Of a stretch of 60,182 nt of DNA, positions 10,027-19,893 are shown piece after piece; positions within the stretch are counted from its first letter, which is position 1; each line of letters starts with the position of its first letter. The notes under the pieces are model-generated. The model saw only the letters and a program-made list of their open reading frames with translations. It had not been told where the DNA came from and made no database searches. The stretch is from assembly GCA_003194525.1 (NCBI GenBank), contig NBIV01000337.1:1-60182 (forward strand), written 5' to 3'. A program made the position numbers and the translations under genes. Source of the stretch: Gracilariopsis chorda (Eukaryota > Rhodophyta > Florideophyceae > Gracilariales > Gracilariaceae).

Positions 10027-10851
10027 TGAAGTGCAACGCCCTCAGGGAGGGATTCTTGGTACTTGATCGTTTTCCCGATATTATCGGTTGTGTAGTGCGT
10101 ATATGAACTACGCCCCACAATGGTGGGTATGGACACGTGGGACACGGTTTTGGGTCAATTGGCGGTTGGCCACAGTAGTGGATGTTGCCACGAAATGTGA
10201 AGTATTTTAGTTAATATTATTTATTATTTTCACACCCATTTCTGGGAAGCTAGTACTTAGTGCGACGGCGCACTGCCGTCGCACCAGTAAACCTTCCCCA
10301 ACAAGGGAGCCCAACCTGGGGAATTGGCTCTAGTTGTTGCCGCTTGCGCGCGTACTCTACTCCTCCTTGGAGGGAAACGCCGTAAACCACGGGACATCGA
10401 ACCCCCTTACACATCTAAAGGGACCCATCACTGGGAGCATAATTGTTCCAATTGCATTGGTGTTTCGCCCTGTATAGGGATATTGTTACTGGCATCGCCG
10501 TTCGTCCCCGTCGCTCTCGCGACTCACTTCGCCCTCTCTTCCTCCTCTTCGCCCTTCCTTTTTCCCCTTTTTAGGGTAGCACCTCCCGCTATCCACGGCC
10601 CTCTTGTGCGCATCCGCTCACACACCCCCACTTACGTGGAAACATACCTCTACTGAGGATCCCACCCCGCTCACGCTGATACCGATTCTTCGCCTTCACC
10701 TCCCTGCGCAAGTTGCGACAGGTGTCCCTGGTCTTACAAACCGGCTTCGCCGTGACACCTCTGGGAGGGCTCTACCCAACTTGGTTCACCTCGTCAGAGG
10801 AAGATCCCGAACGTCTTTCGGTGTTTTTCCCCTTTGGGGCATTGCACCACA
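10027..10851 (+). repeat. 3' LTR of element B (about 825 bp)
   Basis: Begins TGAAGTGCAACGCC after a G-rich tract (10015-10023) and ends CATTGCACCACA. It is close in sequence, along its whole length, to the inverted LTR of element C at 51365-52173. It holds a perfect 10-bp stem hairpin at 10260-10284. It is followed immediately by copia-like integrase sequence at 10852, so element B probably inserted into that element. Confidence 0.8.
10260..10284. promoter_or_regulatory. Perfect LTR hairpin (10-bp stem, 5-nt loop), element B
   Basis: GTGCGACGGC at 10260-10269 pairs perfectly with GCCGTCGCAC at 10275-10284 across the loop GCACT. The same structure occurs in LTR C (51916-51940). An LTR position suggests a transcript-end, packaging or transfer role, but the function is inference. 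Confidence 0.7.
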
Positions 10852-11933
10852 GTACTCTCTGTCTGATCAAGCTGCAGCTTCTCGAGTATCCTCTTGACGA
10901 CTCCGTTTTTGCGTTCGACTATGCCAGTTTTATTATGCCTCCGTGCTGGACGTGGCTTGAACCGTATTCCCCTGCTCCTCAGATATCGTGCTATTTTGCG
11001 ATTGTTGAACTCATCATCCGCGGAAAGGGCGCAGGGCTCGCCGTGCCTGTTCATCTATTCGGTATCGAGAACGCTACACATTGTGTTTGCATCCCGAGTG
11101 GACACGATCGACCCTTCGGAAAGTCCTGTACCAGTATCTACCATGTGCATCAATGTGTACTTCGTTCCCCTTACCTCCAAGAACGTAAAATCTACCTGAA
11201 GTCGTACGTTGAAGGCCTTGCTCACATGACTGACGGAGACTTTGTTGGAAGGAGGTGGGGTACCACTTTTTGCACATACTGGACATTCTGACGTGATTCT
11301 TCTAATTTCCTTTTTCAGTTCCGCGCTGAGGTGTCCTGCTCTTTCGCATGTCGCAACTAATTCGTCTTATGGCGCGTGCGTCAACCTGTGCAGGCGCCTC
11401 GCCAATGATTTCGGTCGCAATTCGGTTAGCGTTTTCGATAACATCGTGTGAACGGTCGGCACGATTAGGATTCTCCTCCGCAATTCAAAGGGTGAGGTTC
11501 CTGAAAGATAGATCTGCACGACTCTTTCTCCTATGTCCATAGGTCTCAAAATGGTGAGCGTGGGCGGGTCATCGATGAAGTTCGTAGAGCTGAATCGTTG
11601 CAGATCCATTCCAATCGACAGGGGAGAGTCGTCGTTAAACAGGTCAAAGTGCACATCTGTTGACTTCCCGTTCCGATCCTGAAATGATACTGTCCACGAA
11701 CACACGACTTGCTGTAGGCCGAGGCCCTGCGGACCCCATCCTCTCCGATACCGACTCCTCGCTTTCTCCACTCTGAATAGGATCCCCATCACTTTGCATA
11801 AAAGAATCGCCGACGAAATTCCCGCAGATGAAATTGGGTTTCCTTCGTCGAGTATGGAATTCGGGTCTTTCACCGAATCCCTTACTGAAAAAAAGAACTC
11901 TTTTTCTCCTTGGAATCGTGTTTGTTCTCCCAT
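10852..11933 (-). pseudogene. Copia-like protease-integrase fragment with in-frame stops
   Basis: A single frame from 11933 to the LTR junction, with a TAA at about 11367 and a TAG just upstream of 11054. A protease-like region (DLFNDDSPLSIGMDLQRF) is followed by an integrase zinc-binding segment (HRLTHAP, then ERAGHLSAELKK and ECPVCAKS). The first catalytic Asp region is VDFTFLEV and a later segment, KTGIVERKNGVVKRIL, holds the catalytic Glu. The second half of the core and all downstream domains are missing. Frame overlaps at 10794-10851 belong to the LTR. Confidence 0.6.
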
Positions 11934-13021
11934 CTCGGACGTTTTTTCTCTCTCTGCTCTGTGTCCGGGGTGCGTTCATCCTTTCCATTAACGTAACGCG
12001 CGTTTTTTGCCTCTGGAATCTCGTCTGCTATCTCGTCCTTGCGACCCCACTTGCCTGCTTGTTTGGCACGTTTGTTCCTTGGGTTTGTCTTAGAAAGGTA
12101 TGAACGAGATGTTTGGATGCCATCCTCATCGTTCTTCTGGAGGTGACGGAGGTCCTGTTCGCTCAGGTTGGCTACCTCCAGAGCTCTTACCGCGTCACTT
12201 AATTCGATTCGCGCCGATGAGCTAACGGATTCTTGGTCTTCTCTCTGCTGTCCTATCGCGGACTCCAGGCTACTGGTTGACTCGTCGATCCTGGACTTCA
12301 GAGTGTCGTTTTGATCTGTAGTGCGCACTTCATTCAGGATGGAAATGAACTTCCGGATTCTTTCCGTTCGTAGTAGAGTGGTTTCTCCCTGGGTGACCTC
12401 TTTCGACTTGATTGATACTACTAAATTCCTAATGATGTTGCTGAACGTTTGGTTAGTTAACCCTGCGTTGAGTAGCATGAAAATGGCAAAATTCTGACTT
12501 TCGGTAGAATGTTCATCTGCGTTCGTGAGATTCAAGTAGGACATCGCAGGCCCCGCAAACCGTTCCAGATAATTCGCGATTGACTCGCCCTGTTCCCACT
12601 TACACTTGTTGACTTCTTTGTAAAGTCGCACAACCCTCCTGAGCCTGTCTACCGTCGAGTCTTGTGCCACAAGTTGGACAATTTGTTTGAATACTTGCAG
12701 TTGATTGATGTTTTTGTGTTCATCGCTTGACACTAGAATGATCTCAGCAGTCCTGACCGCTTTCTTGACAATTTATTTCCTAGAGAATTCCAGGCACCTG
12801 TAAAGCGTCATCCCGAGCATTGCAGCGGCGCCTTTAGCTCGGTTATCGCCTGCTAAGGCGCAAGCGCGTAGGTTTGTCGCCCATTCAAAGACTGCCTCTC
12901 GCCACTGTAACTTTTCAGTGTCATGACGAAGTTTTGGTAGTACCAAAAGGTTTTTAGAGAAGAGATCGTCCCCTGGGCCCATAACTATCGGTTCGACTTC
13001 TTCCAAGTGTGAGACGTCCAT
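11882..13021 (-). pseudogene. Copia-like gag with one in-frame stop
   Basis: One continuous frame from an ATG at 13021 to 11882, broken only by a TAA at 12773. The N-terminal part contains LQWREAVFEWATNLRACAL, a helical segment typical of copia-type gag. After the stop come VDRLRRVVRLYKEVNKCKW, GESIANYLERFAG and a long Ser/Asp/Glu-rich coiled region. It ends in a basic tail (KKRPRWENKHDSKEKKS). No zinc knuckle is visible. Assignment to gag rests on position and on the W-Q-G-E-S-I-x-x-Y-L-x-R-F pattern. Confidence 0.6.
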
Positions 13022-13024
13022 CAC

Positions 13025-13639
13025 GTATACGCAGTGTCGGGGGGTTCTCCAGTGAACAACTTGAGGAGTGGTACAGTCTGAGTCGGCACAAGACCTTGCC
13101 GGGAGTCTTCCTCTTGAGTTTCCTGTGGGTAGGCTTTACTTACGTCGGGACACTAGGCGACCTATGGGCTATTAGAATCGACTAAACACGTACTCTAAAC
13201 TTTTACGACGCTTGTCAGTTGTACGTCATCGGCTTGCGTCGTGTGCTTCTTGTACGTGTTTTCACAACCGTTGCCTTGGAATTAGAGGCACGAGCCCGTA
13301 AACACACACACACATAGACTTCCAATATCATAAATTAATTACTTTCCATCCTTGTTCTGCAATCAGCAATGCAATCTCTAAGTCAATCACAATCAGAAAT
13401 TTCGATTGCAAACCCACTGGCAATCGCAATTCCGTACAGATCTATCTCTCAACATTCCTTTAACCATACGATTGCAAACCTTTCCCTAACTACAGCGTCA
13501 TTAGAAATGTACAGCCACAAAAAAAATTAAGTCAAGGGTCTATAGAAAATCTATAACTTAAGTTACGTTCTTGCAAAAGAACAAATTTTCTGCAACTTAA
13601 CCACTACTCCTATTCGCAGCTTTGCACCTTGCGCACCAG
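13025..13639. other. Gene-free stretch with GATTGC-rich segment
   Basis: No coding sequence is supported. A short (CA)n run lies at 13301-13314. From about 13360 to 13475 the motif GATTGC or its complement GCAATC recurs many times. A matching rich segment occurs in inverse orientation near 16490-16610, and the hAT-like transposase remnant lies between the two. Confidence 0.4.
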
Positions 13640-15200
13640 CTAATAGGGCTTACAAACTGTGTTAACATCCCAAAAACGAACGTTCATCTTCAAGAAGATA
13701 ATTGCTTCAAACAAGAAAGGAGTCATTTGTTGCCTGTTGTTGCAAAGAATGTAGTTTGCAATAGACCATAACCTCTCAGCCTCCGCAATAGAAACGTAAA
13801 TAAAATTGCTGTTCTTGTATCCAGAACGCATCAAGTTGCGACGTTTTCTAGACTCTAAGCGTTTTTCGGAACTTATTTTTTCCAAGATCCGTTGTCAATT
13901 CATTTGTGTCCTATTCCAAACTTGTAACACGCAAATGCGCACATGCCTCTCCTTCCTCTTCATTCATCAAATGTGTCTGTATAGTTTGTATTTCGTGAAC
14001 ACCATTTTCAAAGCGCTGACTTTTCAGAATCCCTGCAGTAGAAAATATGTATGATTTATCCAGACGACAGCGAAAACATGGTGATCCATTATCATAATGT
14101 CCCTCTTCCACGTCCTTAATGAGCATATCGAAAGGATTACGACAGCAGCTTAGCGATAAATATCTCGTTTGAAGAAACTTAGTGACTTTGCCAATTTCGC
14201 TTAACCAATTATAGCGACGAGTAACCCTTTAACCTTATTCTTAAACGCTGTGCTTGTATTCACATCTACATCAGCCTGCGCACTCCCATCCATTTTTACC
14301 AAGTGTTCCCAAGTTTGAAGAAAACGCTGAAGCAAGTAAAATTTCCCAGACCACCTTGTTTGATAATAAAGAATAGGGTGCCATTCGACCATATTTCTTA
14401 GCAGAGGAGCATTCTTGAGCCTCTGTTTGCACTGCGTCATTGTAGCTGAAACTGAGTCAATAATATTAGAAAGCTCGACTGTCGAGTTAACAATGCGATT
14501 AACTTCGAGATTAAGAAGATGGTTCTTGCAAAAGATATATGGAGTTTGAAGCAAATCTAATATTTTCCGATTCACTCTACAATTGTCTGCAGGTTGTGAT
14601 ACCGCCAAAGCCGTTACATCAATATCATAGAATGAAAATATATATTGGATATGTTCCACATGAGTGTTTGCTGAAAACTCCTCCGTTTCTTCTACCAAGT
14701 TCAAAATACCATTTCCCTCCGTTTGAGTATTAGCCATCGGCGAACATGAAAGAAGTGCAAGTTGAGGACTGTATTCGTCTTTCTTGTACCCAATTTTGCA
14801 TTTCCGAATACGTGCATTGTAGCAAGCAAATAATCCGATGAGGTGAGTGCCATTTGTCGTGCATAGTTGAACCGCACTGCGCCGTTTTTAACTCCCTTGC
14901 AATTTCTTTTTCGACAAGTTCAGTCATTTTCCGAAGTACTGCCCGAACTGTTTTATGTGAGAACACTTCACGATGTTTTGAGAACGACCGGTATTCGCGA
15001 TCTTCGATGATTGAGACAGGAAAATTTTTCAGAACAATCATTCTTATGTACTCATGTAGTGCTTTGTCCTGGAGTGGTATTGGTGACACAAATGGTTTGA
15101 AAAATTTATCAATTGCTTGTCCTTTTTGCACTTCTTCTTGCCTATGGTAAATTTCTTGAAGAGCTTCGTTGTTGTTGGTTTTGGGCAGATGAAGCCTAAT
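13640..15200 (-). pseudogene. hAT-family transposase remnant
   Basis: Three pieces read in order on the minus strand. The first, 15200-14730, includes AIDKFFKPFVSPIPLQ, SIIEDREYRSFSKHR and MHDKWHSPHR, resembling the hAT N-terminal region and first catalytic Asp. The second, 14737-14201, includes YIFCKNHLLNLEVNRIV and YYQTRWSGKFYLLQRFL, resembling the central helical region with the conserved W and RW. The third, 13885-13640, includes EAERLWSIANYILCNN and FLKMNVRFWDV, which matches the C-terminal dimerisation region well. Frame breaks and a gap between 13885 and 14201 show the gene is dead. Upstream of 15200 a BED-type zinc finger would be expected but is not legible. Confidence 0.6.
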
Positions 15201-15769
15201 TCCGATTTCGACGTACCAGCTCTATAGGAAGCTAGTCTCTGCCTTGAAGGCCAAGTTCTCGAGGCAGACCCATTTGCGGATCCATTTCGCTTCCTCCTGA
15301 TTCGCTTCAGCAGGAAGGTCGGCACACCACGGCGGGCGGATTAATGCATTGTGCCCAAAGCGAGGGTCACTGGCGGTTCCCACCTGATCCCTCAGCGCAG
15401 TACTAATCCAGCAAGAATTGACTTGGCACCGCAGCTCCAGTGATGAGCTACGACAGCTTCAACTTCGACCCATTTCGCCTGGACGAGTTTAACGACATCC
15501 CGGGTCGCTTGAAGAGCTTCTTTGTCACCGTTAGCTAAACAGGAACCAAGATGATGATATGGATTCTGATACCCTATGTTCTTTTCAAAACTTATTTCGT
15601 TGCCTTTTAGTTTGCAGAACTCATTTGGGCAGCGACGGTCAAGATACGTTTTCTGAACTGTAGTACCAGATTTATTTGTAAACGGCTTCGTGTCCTCTCT
15701 ATCTTCTTCTTCTTCTTCTTTAGTATGGTACGTCGCTCCTGATTTCGAAGCTACAGGAGATCTATCTAA

Positions 15770-16084
15770 TTACAGGTAGTTCTCTCTCTTGAAGAATGCC
15801 AAAAAAGTTGATGGCCATTTTCTAATCATTTCTAAAAGCGATTTGTCTTCTCTTTCTCTAGCCGCGGGGAGTTCATTGCGACAGGTTCCGTTAGTCCGCG
15901 GACAGCGGAACAGAACGTGATCCACATCTTTTTTGACTGCTGTGCCACACTCACAACGCACTACTTTCTTATTCAGATAAGAACCCACTGGATGTAAGGA
16001 AGGGACATGCCTCGTCGCAAACTGAGCGAGCGTTACTTCTGCTGTTCTTGCCTCTCTTGCCTCGTATTCTGCAATACTCCTCAA
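15770..16084 (-). pseudogene. LINE-type ORF2 C-terminal remnant
   Basis: Contains LAQFATRHVPSLHPVGSYL followed by CECGTAVKKDVDHVLFRCP. This is the C-x-C-G...H-V-L-x-x-C-P zinc-like motif found at the C-terminus of many non-LTR retrotransposon ORF2 proteins, after RNase H. A (GAA)n run (15704-15721, read on the minus strand) follows the stop codon, as expected for a LINE 3' tail. A second overlapping frame at 15969-16250 (DPKRTVCLISTFDRED) may be the upstream part after a frameshift. No reverse transcriptase is visible. Confidence 0.5.
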
Positions 16085-16620
16085 AATACTTTTGCTCGTC
16101 CTCTCTATCGAATGTAGAAATAAGACATACTGTTCGTTTCGGGTCTGGTAGTGGTTTTTTTGCTTTCATAATGCCTGATAAAGCCTTGCTAAGAAGACTA
16201 ATGGATCGGAAGCGCGGGTTTGAAGCAATATGGCGCGGTAAGGCAAACAAAAGTGCGTATAGGGTTGTTTGGAACTACGAGTGGTAAACTTTTCATGTAT
16301 TGAACTGAATAGTGTGCCGAAAGGCGTCGTCGGTTCAATATTGGCTTTGGTTATTCTTTTCAAAGCAGATAGACGTTACGTTTAGCTAATTTTAAGCGGA
16401 AGTTGTTGCTAGCATCGATACTGTCAACAGTTCCATGCGAAAGCTTTCAGTCTATCGTCAACCGTTGTAATATTGTTTCAAAAAGAATGACGGTTGCAGT
16501 TACTTCTACTGCAATTTTGATTGCGATTGGAGTTCCTACTAACAATACTTTTGCAATTCCTAGTTGACTATGCAATCGGTGATTGCAATCGGTAATGGAA
16601 ATCGATTGTATCAACAATTC

Positions 16621-19252
16621 ATTGCGTCTCACGCCTGGTCTTCACCATAGAAACGCTCTTTTTGCACGTATTCCACTACTCGAGCCGACTTAACTATCGC
16701 TATAGTGCCAAGTTTTTGTCCTTCTTATAGAGACTGTAGAATCTCCCGTCTGATCTTGGAGCGATTGTACACCTCATCATAGTTATCAACAGTGTTTGCA
16801 ACTCTGTGCCAGTACCGTAATAGTCAAAAACCTCTGCTTCTCCGACACAGACCGCTCAGTGGAGTGACCAACGTAAGCTTGTGAATCTACTTGTACCAAT
16901 CCGAATATAACGTCTTCAACCAACGTTTCTGGAACTTGATCAATAGGCAACGGAGCTGTGAGACTAACCTTAAGCCTCTGCCGAGCGTCTCAAAGAAATC
17001 CACGGAGACGAGCTCTTCTGCCAAAGTCATAGAAAAGCATGCTTTCTCCAGCATATCTACAACCTCATCTCCGTTGACACCGCATCCAAGGGCAGCGGTT
17101 ACCACTAATGGACAAAATCTTTGCGACGTCAAACAAATGACGTCTTTGGCGTCTTTGACAAATTCGCAGGCCGTCAACAAAACCTTGGTTACTACAAATC
17201 GGATGATGACGAGTATTATTATGCTGGAAGCCTGCAAGTATACGTGTCAGCTTGCTCAAAGATAGGAGTTTTCAAGAAATTTTTGCATTACGCGCATATG
17301 AGGATGTACTTCGAAGAGTGAACAACGGATGACTCCGTAGTTTGGGCAAGAAACGAACGTCTGAAGAACAGAACGCTTAAATCTTCAAAGCACTACGCTA
17401 TTGATTGGCACCAAAATGGTGTCGGTATCAAATGTCAAATGCTGGTGGTCTAGGCCCTCGCGTATGCGCCATGCCCTTCAGGACGCGAGTCATGCAATCT
17501 CTTCAACACATTGAGTGATCAGTGTCTTCGAATTGCTGCAGAGTGACCGGCGACGTCAAAGACTGAAGGGCGCATTTCTAAGTTGGAGATGTCGAAATCG
17601 TTAGAGGATCACCAAGGGTAGCCTTGCTTTTTACAACCCGTTAGTGTTTCGTTAGTGATCAGACGAAACTTTCTACAGACTTTTTGTGGATTCCCGAGAA
17701 AAACGTAGACGGTTGGGGAGGCACGACTTCAAAGCTGCGATTGCATGACCCTGAGAAGTGATGTGCGGCTGCTGACGGTGGAGCTCGGGAAACGCCCATG
17801 ATCCCCGGACCACCCAGGGCGCCAGCCGTGTTCGGAATGTCGTGAAGTGCTGTTCCACTTCGAAATAGCGAGAGCAAATTGGATGGGCATCTGGTTGTAC
17901 ATTGGAAAACCACTTTCACATTAAGAGAATATGTCGCAGACAGGATAGGTCTCTTCCGGAAGTAAAGGACGCCCACTCACGATAAGCAAACTTTCAATCG
18001 AACGTTGGTACTAAAGCTCGTCCACACCAATTAAATCCATCTGGGTAGCAAAGTCAACTCAGCACGAAGAAGACTACAAGGACACAAAAGTGCGCTGCGA
18101 CCCGGAAGGTCGTTAAACTCGTCCAGGCGATCGGCGGACTGATCGCCTCCACGGACCCGGGATGTCCGTAAAATCGCCCCGGCAGTCGGCGCACCGACAG
18201 CCCGAAGACCTGGGCGGTAGCGTCGGAAAAAGACCCCGCTTATCTGTGCGAAACAGAAGGGACGAGGCACGTGCAACACTGCGGATCTTACCAACCTTTC
18301 CCTAACTTTTCCCAGAAGGATCATGGAGGTTCCCAACGGAAACTCTGGCGGGATCGCGATGGGTCTCCAACGGAGACTAGGGATTTTAGGAAGCGACAAC
18401 ACCGCCTGTACAAGGATGTGAATGGTTTTACAGGGTTTTTCTGGACTTACGCTGAGATCTACAGCACACACGGGCCCCAACCCGATCTTACCGCCCTTTA
18501 TCGCCAAGGGAAAAGAGAAAAGGGAGGGTAAGATGTCACCAGATCTTCTGGGTGGCGCGAACGTGGTACATGGAATCCGCCTTGTCGTGGTGTACGTACC
18601 CCTTACCTGGCGTTCTCTCGAGTTGAGGAAGGATTAGCAGAGCAAAGTCTGGAAGAGGCGAAACGCGCCAGAACGAAATGGATTATACATTCGGGTCTCC
18701 CCGCAGAAGTTTTGTACCATTCTACTACGTCTTGGAATACTAGTTAGTGAGCGTAACACGGCTGCAGCAGGGTGGGAGCAAGCAACAGCCATCAGCAATA
18801 TTTTGAGTCGGGAGTTAAGACTGGTGTAACGGGGTAGAGAGAACTTGTCATTCACGAGGAGTAGCTAGCGGTTAACCTTAGTTGTTGAGAGATTGAGAAG
18901 GAATTATGATAAGCTCTACCACAGCGTCGCAATTAGACAATGTGCGCCCATAAAGAAGAAGAAGAAGAAGAAGAAGAAGAAAAGTGCGCTCGATCTCCAT
19001 AATGCAAACCGCTGCTCTTAAGGAAACAAGCCACTAGTCATTGGAAACATCAGGTCCACCCTCTCAAAATACAAACTCTTGTACGTGGTGATCACGCACG
19101 GTTATGACAGCCCTCCAATCTTATGTGCACAGGGTAAGATACAACAGATCTGATCACGTTACTGTTTGTGGTGGAACGACAAGATCTCATTCTGGTTCAA
19201 TCCTAGTCAGCGTGATCAGACTCTGCTTCATGCCAAGGGTAGAAGGTTACAG
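16621..19252. other. Long stretch without recognisable genes
   Basis: Several ORFs of 60-160 codons exist on both strands (for example 16887-17265 open on both strands, 17659-17976 minus, 18031-18507 minus). None shows a domain I recognise and none has a clear competing-strand winner. The 18031-18507 minus frame contains RLDEFNDLPGR, also found at 15472-15500 on the plus strand, so part of this is dispersed repeat. A (GAA)n microsatellite is at 18954-18982. I read the region as decayed repeat DNA. Confidence 0.4.
18954..18982 (+). repeat. (GAA)n microsatellite
   Basis: About nine to ten tandem GAA/AAG units. The AAAGAAGAAG context matches the tail after the LINE remnant at 15704-15721 (opposite strand), so it may be a LINE 3' tail. 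Confidence 0.8.
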
Positions 19253-19633
19253 CTATCCGTTGGAGTGTAAGGACGAGTCTTGTCCCACACGTAAATACAG
19301 AGGTGATCCCGCAAGTTGCGGGCCGCAACGTCTCAATTTGAGGCTCTCAAATGACGCGTCGCCTACTAGCCACTGCCTGTCTGTGTCCCAGCAGTTGGCT
19401 TCATGCATGGTACCTTTGTATGTATGTACATGTGCGCGTGTATTTGTTGGATTTATCTGCGAGCTGAGACCAAAGAACGGCTTCGAAAAAAACGCTCCCC
19501 TCTGAAACGAAGGCGGGTTCGACAGCCATGCACTCTCCCTGTGGGGGACAATGCAGTCAATGGCGCCCATTAAATGGGCAAATTTTGCTGTCAACCCACG
19601 TTGCATCACATCAATCAAATCAGAGCTGCCCAC
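19253..19633 (-). pseudogene. PIF/Harbinger-like DDE transposase fragment
   Basis: 127-codon minus-strand frame containing MGAIDCIVPH, GAFFSKPFFGLSSQ, TMHEANCWDTDRQW and LVGDASFES. In PIF/Harbinger nucleases the first catalytic Asp sits in G-x-I-D-G, the middle has G-S-x-H-D/E, and the second Asp is in L-x-G-D-x-G-Y. The spacing and order here resemble that pattern, but several invariant residues are altered and no flanking domain or inverted repeat is visible. Could also be an unrelated chance ORF. Confidence 0.35.
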
Positions 19634-19893
19634 TCTCAGCCCGACAGTCCCCCAACCTCCCTAAGGAATAACTACACCACCTGCTCAACAGCGCTCCACG
19701 TCGATCACCGTCGGCGCTCAGCCACCAACTTGCGCGGTTTGGAGGCTATGAGACACTGGGTCTCACTGCTAACAGTCAGAGTAAGGGACAATGCTGCTCT
19801 AGCCAAATTTCACCATCCGCCTCTCCGACTTGCTCAGTCGCTCTCCGCCTGCACGCCAAACCCGCTGTTCCACCATCGCGTGCTTTTTTTGCA
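19634..19893. other. Upstream region of the GT31-like gene
   Basis: 260 bp with pyrimidine-rich segments on the plus strand, for example at 19800-19890. It probably holds the promoter and short 5' leader of the glycosyltransferase gene; I see no distinct motif. Confidence 0.3.

Larger units (their letters stand above)
6762..10851 (+). mobile_element. Ty3/gypsy chromovirus, element B (3' half)
   Basis: Starts abruptly inside the integrase gene directly after the LTR of element A. It continues through the spacer and chromodomain (to 9251), a collapsed antisense ORF (9481-9970), a G-rich tract (10015-10023) and an LTR (10027-10851). The protein and LTR sequences are very close to element C, so B and C are one subfamily. 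The missing gag, protease, RT, RNase H and integrase N-terminus are expected to the left of element A, outside this window. Confidence 0.8.
10852..13021 (-). mobile_element. Truncated copia-like retroelement (gag, protease, integrase)
   Basis: On the minus strand, gag-like protein (13021-11882) is followed by a protease-like region, a zinc-binding segment and the start of the integrase catalytic core. It is then cut off at 10852 by the end of LTR B. Integrase directly after protease, before any RT, is the Ty1/copia order. RT and RNase H should lie beyond the Ty3 nest to the left. The reading frames are interrupted only by stop codons, not by frameshifts within each gene. Confidence 0.65.
13360..16620 (-). 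mobile_element. Probable hAT element: transposase remnant with subterminal repeats
   Basis: A hAT-type transposase remnant (15200-13640, minus strand) is flanked by two clusters of the GCAATC/GATTGC motif at about 13360-13475 and 16490-16610. hAT transposons typically carry clustered subterminal binding motifs at both ends, so I infer these are the element ends. A LINE fragment (15770-16084) then lies inside it. I cannot define exact terminal inverted repeats or an 8-bp target duplication, so the borders are approximate. Confidence 0.4.

Noticed and set aside
13301..13314. (CA)n run considered as a LINE or promoter feature
   Set aside because: Only seven units, with no associated gene or tail.
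16887..17265. ORFs of 116 and 124 codons open on both strands
   Set aside because: Neither strand gives a recognisable domain or a convincing start, and the surroundings are repeat debris.
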